Of a DNA stretch of 64,000 bases, positions 9,080-17,831 are shown piece after piece. The position numbers and the translations under genes are program-made. Each line of letters begins with the position of its first letter. The first letter of the stretch is position 1. The stretch is from Gammaproteobacteria bacterium (GTDB lineage: Bacteria > Pseudomonadota > Gammaproteobacteria > Competibacterales > Competibacteraceae). The stretch spans positions 1,587,501 to 1,651,500 of the forward strand of contig JACKNC010000001.1 in the NCBI GenBank assembly GCA_024235095.1, given 5' to 3'. Below the pieces are notes generated by a model. The model saw only the letters and a list, made by a program, of their open reading frames with translations, had not been told where the DNA came from and did not search any database.

Positions 9080-9466
9080 ATGCGAATTCTTCATACCATG
9101 TTGCGCGTGGGCGATCTGGATCGTTCCCTTCGTTTTTACACCGAAATCCTGGGCATGAGATTACTGCGTCGCCAGGATTATCCTGCCGGTGAGTTTACCT
9201 TGGCGTTTGTCGGCTACGGTGATGAGTCGGCGCAGGCGGTCATTGAACTCACCTATAACTGGGGCGTGGATCACTACGAACTCGGCACAGGGTATGGGCA
9301 CATCGCCCTGGAAGTCGACGATGTGTACCAGGCCGCTGCGGACGTGAAGGCACGAGGCGGGCGTATTCTGCGCGAAGCTGGGCCGATGAATGCCGGGACG
9401 ACGATCATTGCCTTTATCGAAGACCCGGATGGTTATCCGATCGAACTGATCGGGAAAAAGTCGTGA
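9080..9466 (+). CDS. gloA: lactoylglutathione lyase (glyoxalase I)
   Basis: Glyoxalase I converts the methylglyoxal-glutathione hemithioacetal to S-lactoylglutathione. The 128-residue product starts MRILHTMLRVGDLDRSL and retains the metal ligands: His in HTMLRV, Glu in AVIELTYNWG, His in YGHIALEVDD and Glu in GYPIELI. The start at 9080 is set by homology and follows GAGGT. Confidence 0.95.
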   Translation: MRILHTMLRVGDLDRSLRFYTEILGMRLLRRQDYPAGEFTLAFVGYGDESAQAVIELTYNWGVDHYELGTGYGHIALEVDDVYQAAADVKARGGRILREAGPMNAGTTIIAFIEDPDGYPIELIGKKS

Positions 9467-9522
9467 GTAGGGCCAGGAAGAACCTGGGGCGCAGCCGGCC
9501 AAGAGTCCTCTAATGCCTTTCG

Positions 9523-10029
9523 TCACGACGGGCGGCGCGTATGCGCCTGGTTGTTGACCACGGTCAGCAACGCGGCCGCTCCCAAGCGATCCTGGGTATC
9601 AATTTCGATGATCTTCTCCAGTAAAATGGTGGCTTGCTCCGGTTCGCCGAGCCGGGCATACAGATAAGCTTCGCCTTTCAGGCACAGTAAATAGAAGCGG
9701 ATCATGACCCGGCTCTTTTCATCGCCGGATAGATGAGCTTCGCTGAGTGTGCGCCAATCGTGGGGCAAGTCCAGGGGTTGTCGAATCACCTCCCGCGCGT
9801 GCTGACTGATCGCCAGGGCTTCCAGAAAACGTTGTCGATAGACGTAATAGCGAAAGAGGGCGACTAGCACCATGAGATGGTCCGGCGCCAACTGATAGGC
9901 GCGCTGCAGATCGGCTTCCGCTTGTTCGTCACCGTAATTTTCTGTGGCTTGCTGGAGGAGTTGAACGACCTCGTCCGCGGGCGGGGTGTCGAAAAACAGT
10001 GGTTCGGCATCGAAAGACAATAAATCCAT
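9523..10029 (-). CDS. TPR-like hypothetical protein
   Basis: This 168-residue cytosolic protein has helical hairpins in the style of tetratricopeptide repeats (EQAEADLQRAYQLAPDHLMVLVALFRYYVYRQRFLEALAISQ; later YLYARLGEPEQATILLEKIIEID). The start MDLLSFDAEPLFFD at 10029 is preferred over an upstream in-frame ATG at 10155, which would place the tandem palindromes of this intergenic region at the very edge of the coding sequence. It is divergent from the cas operon. The function is unknown. Confidence 0.7.
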   Translation of the reverse strand: MDLLSFDAEPLFFDTPPADEVVQLLQQATENYGDEQAEADLQRAYQLAPDHLMVLVALFRYYVYRQRFLEALAISQHAREVIRQPLDLPHDWRTLSEAHLSGDEKSRVMIRFYLLCLKGEAYLYARLGEPEQATILLEKIIEIDTQDRLGAAALLTVVNNQAHTRRPS

Positions 10030-10148
10030 CCGATAGGTCCTCAGTGAATAGGCATAGACCAGGAAGCAGGGCAGGCGGAGTTGCAGGTTCCAGCATAGGC
10101 CCGATACACCGGGGATGCAATCGTTGGGTGATCGAAGCCGGATGCTCT

Positions 10149-10194
10149 GTTTCAATTTGAAATACTCAGCGTTTTGGTTGTTTCATTTTGAAAC
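10149..10194. promoter_or_regulatory. tandem palindromic operator candidates
   Basis: Two sites of the form GTTTCA-N3-TGAAA(C/T) lie 31 bp apart: GTTTCAATTTGAAAT at 10149-10163 and GTTTCATTTTGAAAC at 10180-10194 (the second is a perfect 6+6 palindrome). A spacing of about three helical turns puts both on one face of the DNA, as expected for cooperative binding of a dimeric regulator. The regulator is unknown. Confidence 0.5.
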
Positions 10195-10382
10195 ATTCGT
10201 CGGTTTTCCACGGCCCGCGTTCACGTTTTCCACAACTGACGTTCGCGTTTGTAAGAACGTCACCTCATATTAATTTCCTTCCACCAAATAAGTAGTTGGT
10301 AACCGTCGCTTAGTGTGACGCATCCTCCTTGCTCAGATTGGTCCGCTGGATGCTATACGATGCGGGCCTTCTTCCTCTTCCC

Positions 10383-10421
10383 CTTGGTGCGTCATACACC
10401 AAGGTGTGTAATTTTTATAAT
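10383..10421 (+). promoter_or_regulatory. hairpin and -10 box before cas3
   Basis: A perfect 7-bp inverted repeat, CTTGGTG (10383-10389) and CACCAAG (10397-10403), precedes a consensus TATAAT at 10416-10421. The TATAAT lies only 6 nt upstream of the cas3 ATG (10428). No good -35 hexamer is seen at 16-18 bp. If the box is used, the message would begin at or next to the start codon. Confidence 0.4.
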
Positions 10422-10427
10422 ACATTT

Positions 10428-13031
10428 ATGATCATTCAACCGACTGACTGTTGGGGCAAGGCGCGTCTTGACCCCAGAAGCGGTGTCCTGCTCGCTTGGC
10501 ATCCCTTGCCAGAACATTGTCTCGATGTAGCGATGACCTTTCGAGCCTTGATCGCCTTGCCGATCATCCGGCGACGTCTGGAAGCGGCTGCCGGACGGCC
10601 ACTGACGAAATCTGATTTAGATCGCTTGGCGGTGTTCGCTATGTTGCATGATCTGGGCAAATCGAATCGGGGCTTTCAGGAAAAAATCCTGCGCCCGGAT
10701 GCGCCCCGAGTAGGTCATATCCGCGAAGTGGCCCCGCTGTTCTTTGAGGCCGATCTCTCGGAACAGTTGGCGGCGGCAATGGGTGTCAATACCTTGATTT
10801 CCTGGTTTGCGGACCCTGATGAGGGTGAGGCGTTATTGATCGCCGCGCTGTCGCATCATGGAACGCCGCTTCGCTTTGACTCCAGTGATCGCACCGGCCC
10901 CTATCATGCCGCTAAAACGCAATGGTGGCGACCGAAAAACGGACGAGATCCCTTCCAGGGAATTGCCGCGTTGTGGACGATGGCGCAACAAGCCTTTCCT
11001 AGCGCATTCGTCACCCGTGGAATGCCCTTGTCCGCCCCCCCGGCGCTACAACATCGTTTTGCTGGACTAGTCATGCTGGCTGATTGGCTCGGTTCGCATG
11101 AGGGCTTCTTTCCTTTTGCTCAGGCCCCAGGTGACCGTTTGACCTTCGCGCCGGGTGCGGCTGATCGAGCGTTGCAGGCGGTGGGATTGGATGCGCGACC
11201 ATATCGAACCGCACTGGGTGGTCAAGTTCCTGCGTTTGCCACCGTATTTGGTTTCAAGCCTCGCCCCTTGCAAGAGATCTTGGCGACCTGGCCGGTGATT
11301 GGCGATGACCGCTTGTTGATTCTGGAAGCAGAAACCGGTTCTGGGAAAACCGAGGCCGCCCTGGCGCGTTTTCTGACGTTGTTTGCGGCAGGGGAAGTCG
11401 ATGGTCTGTATTTCGCCCTGCCGACGCGGGTGGCGGCGCGCGAACTCTATGGCCGGGTGCTGCGCATGGTGAAAACCGCCTTTCCTGACCCGAGCGTTCG
11501 CCCGCCAGTGCTGTTAGCTGTGCCGGGTTATGCGCAAGTGGATGGAGTCGACGCGAAAACTCTGTTGCCCGGCCCGGAAACCCGCTGGGAGGATGATGCA
11601 ACACACGCTCAACAGGAACGGGCCTGGGCGGCAGAACGCCCGAAACGCTTCTTAGCGGCGACCGTGGCGGTGGGTACTCTCGATCAGGCGCTGTTGAGTG
11701 TACTGCAAGTTCCCCATGCCCATTTACGCTCGGTGTGTCTGGATCGACAGCTACTGGTCGTGGATGAAGTTCACGCCAGCGATCCGTATATGCGGCAACT
11801 CCTGACCCAGTTGCTCGCCCATCATCTGAGTATCGGCGGACACGCCTTACTGTTGTCGGCCACCTTGGGCGCTACGGCCTGCGCCGGTTTCGTCCGGGCA
11901 AGCGCGATACCCGCCCCACCTCCGGATTGGGTAACGGCCCAGGAAATGCCCTATCCGGCGTTGACGGTCGCTGGGCAACCGCCACAGGCGATTCCGGTGG
12001 CTACAACCGATAAGACGGTGCAGATCGAATGCGTATCAGCGTTGGCCGACCCGGTGACGCTGTTGTTGCGGATTCAGACGGCGGTGGCGACGGGAGCGCG
12101 GGTGTTGGTGGTGCTCAATACCGTGGCGCGCGTGATGGCTTTGCAGGCGGCCAGCGAGACCGCTTTGTCTCCTGAAATCCTTTTCCAGTGTCAGAGAGCG
12201 ATTGCCCCGCATCATGGCCGTTTCGCGGCGGTGGACCGGACGGTGTTGGATGCCGCGGTCAGCGCCCGCTTTGGACAAGGTTCTGCGCCAGGGCCAGTGG
12301 TCTTGATCGGAACCCAGACCTTGGAGCAAAGCCTCGATCTGGACGCCGACTTATTGATTACGGACCTGTGTCCGATGGATGTGTTGTTGCAGCGCATTGG
12401 ACGCTTGCATCGACATAACCGGGTACGGCCTGCCGGGTTTGAGACGGCGCGCTGTGTGGTGCTGATTCCCGAAGATGCGACCTTGGAGAGCCTGTTGCGC
12501 CCGGATGGTCAGGTGCGCGGAGTGGCGGGGTTGGGCAACGTCTATGCAGATTTGCGGGTGGTGCGCTTGACGCTGGATTTAATGCAGAGTGCACCCACTT
12601 GGGCGATTCCCCGCGATAACCGCCGCTTGGTGGAAGGGGCCATGCATCCCGAGGCGCTGGCGATGCTTGACAACCCGGTGTGGCAACGCCACGGCCAGAA
12701 GGTGGAAGGTGAAGCGTTGGCGCTGGCGCTGCAAGCGACGCTGGTCGGGATTCAACCGAAACCGTTTGGTCAGTTTACCTTCAACCCGCTGAACGCCCAT
12801 CTGCAAACCCGGTTGGGACTGAAGGACTGGCGGGTGCGCTTGGAGCGGGCGGTAACCAGTCCGTTTGGGCAACGCTTGATAGAAATCGTGATTCCGGGGT
12901 ATCTGGCACCGGCCACGCCCGAAGAAACGGCTACGGTACTGAATGAACATCCAGATGAATTGATTTTCCAGTGCGGCGAACGGCGCTATCGCTATACCCG
13001 CCTGGGTTTGCAAGGGGAGGATGGCGAATGA
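10428..13031 (+). CDS. cas3: CRISPR-associated helicase/nuclease Cas3
   Basis: Type I-E effector nuclease-helicase recruited by Cascade to degrade the displaced target strand. An N-terminal HD nuclease domain (LPEHCLDVA; MLHDLGKSNRGFQ; ALSHHGTPLRF) is followed by an SF2 helicase: Walker A EAETGSGKTEAALAR, DEVH box LLVVDEVHASDPY, motif III LLSATLG and motif VI LLQRIGRLHRH. With the start at 10428 it has 867 residues. That ATG lacks a Shine-Dalgarno; a further in-frame start exists at 10329. The stop overlaps the cas8e start (ATGA), beginning a tightly coupled operon. Confidence 0.97.
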   Translation: MIIQPTDCWGKARLDPRSGVLLAWHPLPEHCLDVAMTFRALIALPIIRRRLEAAAGRPLTKSDLDRLAVFAMLHDLGKSNRGFQEKILRPDAPRVGHIREVAPLFFEADLSEQLAAAMGVNTLISWFADPDEGEALLIAALSHHGTPLRFDSSDRTGPYHAAKTQWWRPKNGRDPFQGIAALWTMAQQAFPSAFVTRGMPLSAPPALQHRFAGLVMLADWLGSHEGFFPFAQAPGDRLTFAPGAADRALQAVGLDARPYRTALGGQVPAFATVFGFKPRPLQEILATWPVIGDDRLLILEAETGSGKTEAALARFLTLFAAGEVDGLYFALPTRVAARELYGRVLRMVKTAFPDPSVRPPVLLAVPGYAQVDGVDAKTLLPGPETRWEDDATHAQQERAWAAERPKRFLAATVAVGTLDQALLSVLQVPHAHLRSVCLDRQLLVVDEVHASDPYMRQLLTQLLAHHLSIGGHALLLSATLGATACAGFVRASAIPAPPPDWVTAQEMPYPALTVAGQPPQAIPVATTDKTVQIECVSALADPVTLLLRIQTAVATGARVLVVLNTVARVMALQAASETALSPEILFQCQRAIAPHHGRFAAVDRTVLDAAVSARFGQGSAPGPVVLIGTQTLEQSLDLDADLLITDLCPMDVLLQRIGRLHRHNRVRPAGFETARCVVLIPEDATLESLLRPDGQVRGVAGLGNVYADLRVVRLTLDLMQSAPTWAIPRDNRRLVEGAMHPEALAMLDNPVWQRHGQKVEGEALALALQATLVGIQPKPFGQFTFNPLNAHLQTRLGLKDWRVRLERAVTSPFGQRLIEIVIPGYLAPATPEETATVLNEHPDELIFQCGERRYRYTRLGLQGEDGE

Positions 13032-14611
13032 ATTTACTGACTGAACCGGTGTTTCGGGTGCAAACCCCGATGGGTCCGCAGGCGTTGAGCTTGCCGGGGT
13101 TGTTGGCGGCGCTGGGGGCCGATACGGTCGAGTCATTGCCGGGTCTGCAACGCCATCAAGAGGATGCGTTTCATATTTTCCTGTGTTACCTGGCCGGGGC
13201 GGTGTTGGCGCGAGCCGATCTGCACGACCCGGTGCAGTCGGAAGGCTTTTGGCGCGATGGATTGCGGCAACTGGCCGGGCGCGACGATGACTGCGCCTGG
13301 ACGCTGGTGGTGGAGGATGTGATGCAGCCGGCGTTTATGCAGGCACCCTTAGCCAATAAAACGGACTGGGCGGCCTTCAAACCCAAGGCGGATACGCCGG
13401 ATTCCCTGGATGTGCTGCAAACGGCTAAGAACCATGATGTAAAAAGCCAACGAGTTCATGAGGATTATCCAGAGTGTTGGGTGTACGCCCTGATCAGTTT
13501 GCAGACGATGACTGGGTTGATGGGGCGCGGGAATTATGGGATTGCCCGGATGAATAGCGGTACCGGGAGTCGCGTCTGTGTTGGATTGCGCTATGACGAA
13601 ACCTTTGGTGAACGCTGGCGACGAGAGACCCGCAAGCTCCTGAACTATCGTGCTGAATTGTTAGTGGAACCCTGGCCCTATCGTCCGAACGGGCAGGTGT
13701 TGCTCTGGTTGTCTGCTTGGGATTTGCAAACGGCATTGCCGCTCAACGAACTCGATCCCTTTTTCATTGAAGTGGCCCGGGCGGTGCGATTGATCATCGA
13801 CCATGGACGGATTCAGGCATTGGGAGCAGGTACGGCGGGTATGCGTCTGGTGGCCAAAGAGCAAAAAGGTATTGTCGGTGATCCGTGGACCCCACTGGTC
13901 GATGATGGCAAGGAGAAAAAAGCCTGGACGGTGATGGCACCGTTCTTTTCACCCCAACGCCTGCGCAATCTCATTTTTGAAGAAGAGGGATTCATGGCGG
14001 CGGTGATGCAGCAACCCGATCCCGATCGTCAAACTCAAGCGTGTTGGTTACAAGCGGCCGTGCTGGCACCGGGCGGTATGGGCAAGACAGATGGCTTTCA
14101 TGAAGCCACCGTGCGCATTCCAGCGCAAGCCACTGCGCGTCTGTTCGGCAGGGGAGCGGCGCGCGAGCGCTTGGCGGAACTGAGTGGTTTGGGTCTAAAA
14201 GATGCCGCGACCATGCAGAACAAGGTGCTCAAGCCTGCTTTGTATGCGTGGCTGGAAGCGGGACCGGAACAAATCGATTGGGAAAAACGCGAAGTGAGCG
14301 CCTGGGTCGAACAAACCGCCCGATCTTTTACGACCGTCTGGCACCCCTTATTTTTCGAATGGCTCTGGCGTTGTGTCGATCAGACCGACACGGATGCCGC
14401 TCGCCTCCTCTGGCTGCAAGCCTTGGAACGGCATGCCCGTCAAACTCTGACTGATGCGATAGCCCGTTTTCCAGCACGCACCGGCCGCTATTACCGGTCG
14501 CGCGTGCGCGCGAAGGGGATGTTCAACGGTTGCTTATTCAACACCTTTCAACAACTGAAGGAGCTTGCTCATGCTGAACGCCGCAACGGCATCACCGCCG
14601 ATGAATGCTGA
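13028..14611 (+). CDS. casA: Cascade large subunit Cas8e (Cse1/CasA)
   Basis: Large subunit of type I-E Cascade, which reads the PAM and recruits Cas3. The 527-residue product starts MNLLTEPVFRVQ, as family members do after a short N-terminal turn, and has the typical Cse1 segments (HIFLCYLAGAVLARA; QTMTGLMGRGNYGIARMN; YRSRVRAKGMFNGCLF at the C-terminus). It is coupled to cas3 by ATGA, and its 3' end overlaps the cse2 start by about 40 nt. Confidence 0.95.
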   Translation: MNLLTEPVFRVQTPMGPQALSLPGLLAALGADTVESLPGLQRHQEDAFHIFLCYLAGAVLARADLHDPVQSEGFWRDGLRQLAGRDDDCAWTLVVEDVMQPAFMQAPLANKTDWAAFKPKADTPDSLDVLQTAKNHDVKSQRVHEDYPECWVYALISLQTMTGLMGRGNYGIARMNSGTGSRVCVGLRYDETFGERWRRETRKLLNYRAELLVEPWPYRPNGQVLLWLSAWDLQTALPLNELDPFFIEVARAVRLIIDHGRIQALGAGTAGMRLVAKEQKGIVGDPWTPLVDDGKEKKAWTVMAPFFSPQRLRNLIFEEEGFMAAVMQQPDPDRQTQACWLQAAVLAPGGMGKTDGFHEATVRIPAQATARLFGRGAARERLAELSGLGLKDAATMQNKVLKPALYAWLEAGPEQIDWEKREVSAWVEQTARSFTTVWHPLFFEWLWRCVDQTDTDAARLLWLQALERHARQTLTDAIARFPARTGRYYRSRVRAKGMFNGCLFNTFQQLKELAHAERRNGITADEC

Positions 14612-15098
14612 ACCTTTCTCTCTGGCGCGCTTGATCGGCAAAGTGGCTGCGATCATCGGTAGTGAGAATTTTCCGACTGGGGAACGGGCCGCGCTGAAAC
14701 GCCTGACCCCGGATCGATCACCGTCACTAGTGTTTTACCGGTTCTGCTTCCAGCACTTACCCGACGGTTGGCAACGCCAGATGAGCGCCTGGCAAGCCGC
14801 ACTCGCCGGATTGGCCTTGATGGGAACGTCAGCGCATAACCCAAAGCGGCCACTGGGTCAGGCGCTGGCCGAACAGCGCTATAGCGAGGCGCGGCTGGAA
14901 CGGTTGCTCGCGGCCCAGGATGATGTGTTGTACACCCTGACGTTGCGCGTTGCCCGCTTTCTGGCGGCCAAGGGGGAAAGCGTGAATTGGCTGGATTTAT
15001 CCCAACTGTTATTGGCCCAGGACCGTGAAAAATGCGAAGCCGTGCGCCTGAGAATAGCTGGCGACTATTACCGTTACTACAACAATGAGAAGGATTAA
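14571..15098 (+). CDS. casB: Cascade small subunit Cse2 (CasB)
   Basis: Small all-helical subunit, present as two copies in type I-E Cascade, that helps hold the displaced strand. The 175-residue product is recognised by position and by its pattern: ERAALKRLTPDRSPSLVFYRF, SLALMG-like GLALMGTSAHNP and the basic YSEARLERLL helix. The ATG at 14571 follows AAGGAG by 8 nt; a TTG two codons upstream is possible. It overlaps the end of cas8e. Confidence 0.92.
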   Translation: MLNAATASPPMNAEPFSLARLIGKVAAIIGSENFPTGERAALKRLTPDRSPSLVFYRFCFQHLPDGWQRQMSAWQAALAGLALMGTSAHNPKRPLGQALAEQRYSEARLERLLAAQDDVLYTLTLRVARFLAAKGESVNWLDLSQLLLAQDREKCEAVRLRIAGDYYRYYNNEKD

Positions 15099-15102
15099 CT
15101 CT

Positions 15103-16356
15103 ATGTTTCTGCAAATTCATACCCTCACGTCCTATCACGCCAGTCTGTTGAATAGAGATGATGCCGGGTTGGCTAAGAGAATTCCTTTCGGTAACGCCAC
15201 TCGTTTGCGTGTGTCCTCGCAGTGTCTCAAGCGGCACTGGCGGGAGCGCCTGCACGAGACCATACCCCTACCAGGGGGCTTGCGAACTCGACATTTCTTT
15301 GAGCGGGTGATTATCAAGCGTCTGGTGGAACAGGAAGAGGTGCCCGCTAATCAAGCGCAGGAGCTGACCTTGGCGCTGGTGGCGTTGCTGTTGCAGAAAT
15401 CGGCAAAGGCCGACAAAGCCGCCAAGGTGGAAAAAGGTAAGAAGGGAAAGAAAGCTAAAGAGGAAACGGAACAGTCGGAAATGGATTTAGGCGAAGAGCG
15501 GGAGGCGGTGGATACGACCGAAACTACTGGGCTGCTGGTCAAGCAACCGATTCTGTTTGGCCAACCGGAAGCTGATTTTCTGGTGGCCTTGCTTAAAGAG
15601 TGCGCAGCGAAGGGAGCCGATGCGGAAAAATGTTTACAGGAACGCTTGAAGAAGGACAAGGACAATTTCAAGGCGATGTTGGCGCAAGCTGGACACGGTC
15701 ATCTTTATGCGGGATTGGAAGGGGCGTTGTTTGGGCGGTTTGTAACCTCGGATATTTTGTCGCGCAGTGATGCCTGCGTGCATGTCGCTCATGCCATGAC
15801 TGTGCATCCTCTGGATACGGAAGTGGATTATTTCACGGTGGTGGATGATTTGAACCGCGATGATGAAACCGGTGCGGCTCATGCTGGCGATATGGAGTTA
15901 GGGGCTGGTTTGTTCTATGGCTATGTCGCGGTGGACGTACCGGGGTTGCTATCGAACCTGACCGGTTGCGACCGTCAGGACTGGAAGGCGCAAGATACGC
16001 ACGATGCCCGCCAGGTGTTGCAAGGTTTGGTGCGCACGATTGCCGAAGTGACGCCGGGGGCCAAACTGGGATCGACCGCGCCGTATGCCTGGGCCGATTT
16101 CGTATTGTTGGAAACCGGGCCGCAGCAACCACGCAGTCTGGCTAATGCCTACTTGCAGGCGCTGAAACCGCGTGGCGATGGAATGGAACAGGCCATCATT
16201 GCCCTAAAACAGTATCTGGACGCGCAGGAGCAGATGTATGGGGCGACGGCGGCGTTTCGGGCGGTCGCGGCCACGAAAACCCTGGATTGGGGAGCGGTGC
16301 CGGTGTTGCCTTTGGCGGAGGCGAGTGATCGGGCGCTGGCGGCGTTGTTTGAGTAG
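15103..16356 (+). CDS. casC: Cascade backbone Cas7e (Cse4/CasC)
   Basis: RNA-binding backbone subunit, six copies per type I-E Cascade. It begins MFLQIHTLTSYHASLLNRDDAG and contains the family segments RVSSQCLKRHWRERL, KQPILFGQPEADFLVALL, FGRFVTSDILSRSDACVHVAHAMTVHPLDTEVDYFT and GSTAPYAWADFVLLE. At 417 residues it is about 50 longer than E. coli CasC. The excess is a charged, Lys-rich stretch around residues 103-150 (AKADKAAKVEKGKKGKKAK, then an acidic EEREAVDTTETT). The ATG at 15103 is chosen by homology; an upstream ATG (15085) would add six residues. Confidence 0.95.
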   Translation: MFLQIHTLTSYHASLLNRDDAGLAKRIPFGNATRLRVSSQCLKRHWRERLHETIPLPGGLRTRHFFERVIIKRLVEQEEVPANQAQELTLALVALLLQKSAKADKAAKVEKGKKGKKAKEETEQSEMDLGEEREAVDTTETTGLLVKQPILFGQPEADFLVALLKECAAKGADAEKCLQERLKKDKDNFKAMLAQAGHGHLYAGLEGALFGRFVTSDILSRSDACVHVAHAMTVHPLDTEVDYFTVVDDLNRDDETGAAHAGDMELGAGLFYGYVAVDVPGLLSNLTGCDRQDWKAQDTHDARQVLQGLVRTIAEVTPGAKLGSTAPYAWADFVLLETGPQQPRSLANAYLQALKPRGDGMEQAIIALKQYLDAQEQMYGATAAFRAVAATKTLDWGAVPVLPLAEASDRALAALFE

Positions 16357-16362
16357 GCCGTG

Positions 16363-17091
16363 ATGGAGATTCTCTTACTCCGGTTCGATGCGCCACTGAT
16401 GAGTTTCGGCGATGTCATCGTGGATCATCACAATGTCACGGATCGATTTCCCCGTTTGTCGTTGTTGACGGGATTGTTTGGGAATGCGTTGGGCTACCGA
16501 CATGGCGATGCGGCGGCGCTGGAACGCTTGCAAGAGCGGATTGAATTCGCGGCGTGTTGGGATGTGGAGCCGACGGCGCTGGTGGACTACCACACGGTCG
16601 ATCTTGGTCAGCTAAAAATGGCCAATAAGGGGTGGACGACCCGGGGCGTAGCGGAACACCGGGAGGGTGGGCCGGGCGCCAAGTTAGGCACCCATATCCG
16701 CTACCGGCATTACTGGGCCAATGGGTTGATGACGGTGACGGTGACGCTGACCGGCGGTGCCGAACCATCGGTCGCGGCGCTGGCGGCGGCGTTACGCGAA
16801 CCGGCGCGGCCATTGTTTCTAGGCCGCAAGACCTGTTTGCCCGCAGCGCCATTACTTCGGGAAGTGGTCGACGCGCCCAACGTGTTGGCGGCATTGCAAG
16901 CGATGCCTCGGGAGACTGGCCTACGCCCAGACGCATCACGATCAGCCAGCGCCTGTTGGCCGGCGCACTTGGGGACGGCGTTGCCCAGTCGTGTGGTGTC
17001 GATTTATGACCAGCGCGATTGGCGCAATCAGGTTCATACTGGGCGGCGCTTGCGTCGAGAAGGAATTTTACCCAATGCGGAGGCGCTATGA
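16363..17091 (+). CDS. casD: Cascade subunit Cas5e (CasD)
   Basis: RAMP-fold subunit that binds the crRNA 5' handle. The 242-residue product starts MEILLLRFDAPLMSFGD and shows the conserved PRLSLLTGLFGNALGY and KLGTHIRYRHYWANG segments. GTG at 16360, one codon upstream, is an alternative start. The stop overlaps the cas6e start (ATGA). Confidence 0.94.
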   Translation: MEILLLRFDAPLMSFGDVIVDHHNVTDRFPRLSLLTGLFGNALGYRHGDAAALERLQERIEFAACWDVEPTALVDYHTVDLGQLKMANKGWTTRGVAEHREGGPGAKLGTHIRYRHYWANGLMTVTVTLTGGAEPSVAALAAALREPARPLFLGRKTCLPAAPLLREVVDAPNVLAALQAMPRETGLRPDASRSASACWPAHLGTALPSRVVSIYDQRDWRNQVHTGRRLRREGILPNAEAL

Positions 17092-17831
17092 GCGATCGCT
17101 TGTATATGGTGCAACTGCGATTGAACCCGGTCGCGTTGATGCAGTTTGCCCAGGATCAGGGCGTCAACCGATCAGCGGATGAGGATTTAGGGTATGGCGT
17201 TCATGCCTGGCTGGCGGCGTTATTTGGGCCGTTAACGCCTAAGCCGTTTCGATTGTTAGATCCTGGTGTGGCGTGGCGCAAAGATCAGCCATTGCAGTGG
17301 TTGGGTTATAGTGGACACGATGGCGTGACACTGCGCGACCAGGCGGAAACCTTTGCGCTGCCGTTGGCGTTGGCGGTGTGTGACGCGGCGGAATTGATGG
17401 CCGCTAAACCGATGCCAGCGATGTGGCCGGTCGGTCGGCGCTTGGGCTTTGAGGTGTTGACATGTCCTGTTAGTCGGCGCGAGACGGAAAAGGATGTGTT
17501 CTTGCGTCGAATCGAGCAATCGGAAACAGAAGACGAGCCGGTGGAGCGTGCAACGGTCTATGGCGAATGGCTGGCCCGGCAGGTGGAAGGAGCGGCGATG
17601 TTGGAGTCGGTGCAGTTGGCAGGCTTTCGCTTGGTGCGCGTGTTGCGCCGTTCGCAGCGAACGGTGACCCAGGAACGGCGTTTTGGACGACCGGTGGTAT
17701 TGCCGCAAGCGTTGTTGCGTGGCGTGATGACCGTGCGGGATGGGGCGGCTTTTGCGGCATTGCTGGCGCGTGGCATCGGGCGGCATCGGGCGTTTGGCTA
17801 TGGCATGTTGTTATTGAGGCCGCCAACATGA
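17088..17831 (+). CDS. casE: CRISPR RNA endonuclease Cas6e (CasE)
   Basis: Endoribonuclease that cuts pre-crRNA at the repeat hairpin and stays bound to the 3' handle. It has 247 residues. Tyr36 and His39 in LGYGVHAWL have the same three-residue spacing as the catalytic Tyr/His pair of E. coli CasE. The C-terminal Gly-rich loop GIGRHRAFGYGMLLLRP is typical. The start and stop both form ATGA overlaps with neighbours, so cas5e, cas6e and cas1 are translationally coupled. Confidence 0.95.
   Translation: MSDRLYMVQLRLNPVALMQFAQDQGVNRSADEDLGYGVHAWLAALFGPLTPKPFRLLDPGVAWRKDQPLQWLGYSGHDGVTLRDQAETFALPLALAVCDAAELMAAKPMPAMWPVGRRLGFEVLTCPVSRRETEKDVFLRRIEQSETEDEPVERATVYGEWLARQVEGAAMLESVQLAGFRLVRVLRRSQRTVTQERRFGRPVVLPQALLRGVMTVRDGAAFAALLARGIGRHRAFGYGMLLLRPPT

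Larger units (their letters stand above)
10030..10427. other. divergent regulatory region TPR gene / cas3
   Basis: About 400 bp separate the divergent gene from cas3. The region holds two near-identical palindromes (10149-10163 and 10180-10194), a hairpin (10383-10403) and a TATAAT box (10416-10421), annotated separately. No further gene is evident. Confidence 0.6.

Noticed and set aside
12971..13027. Extended N-terminus for Cas8e from an upstream in-frame start
   Set aside because: The extra residues are encoded inside cas3 and are unlike the family; the ATGA overlap start at 13028 gives the conserved MNLLTEPVF.
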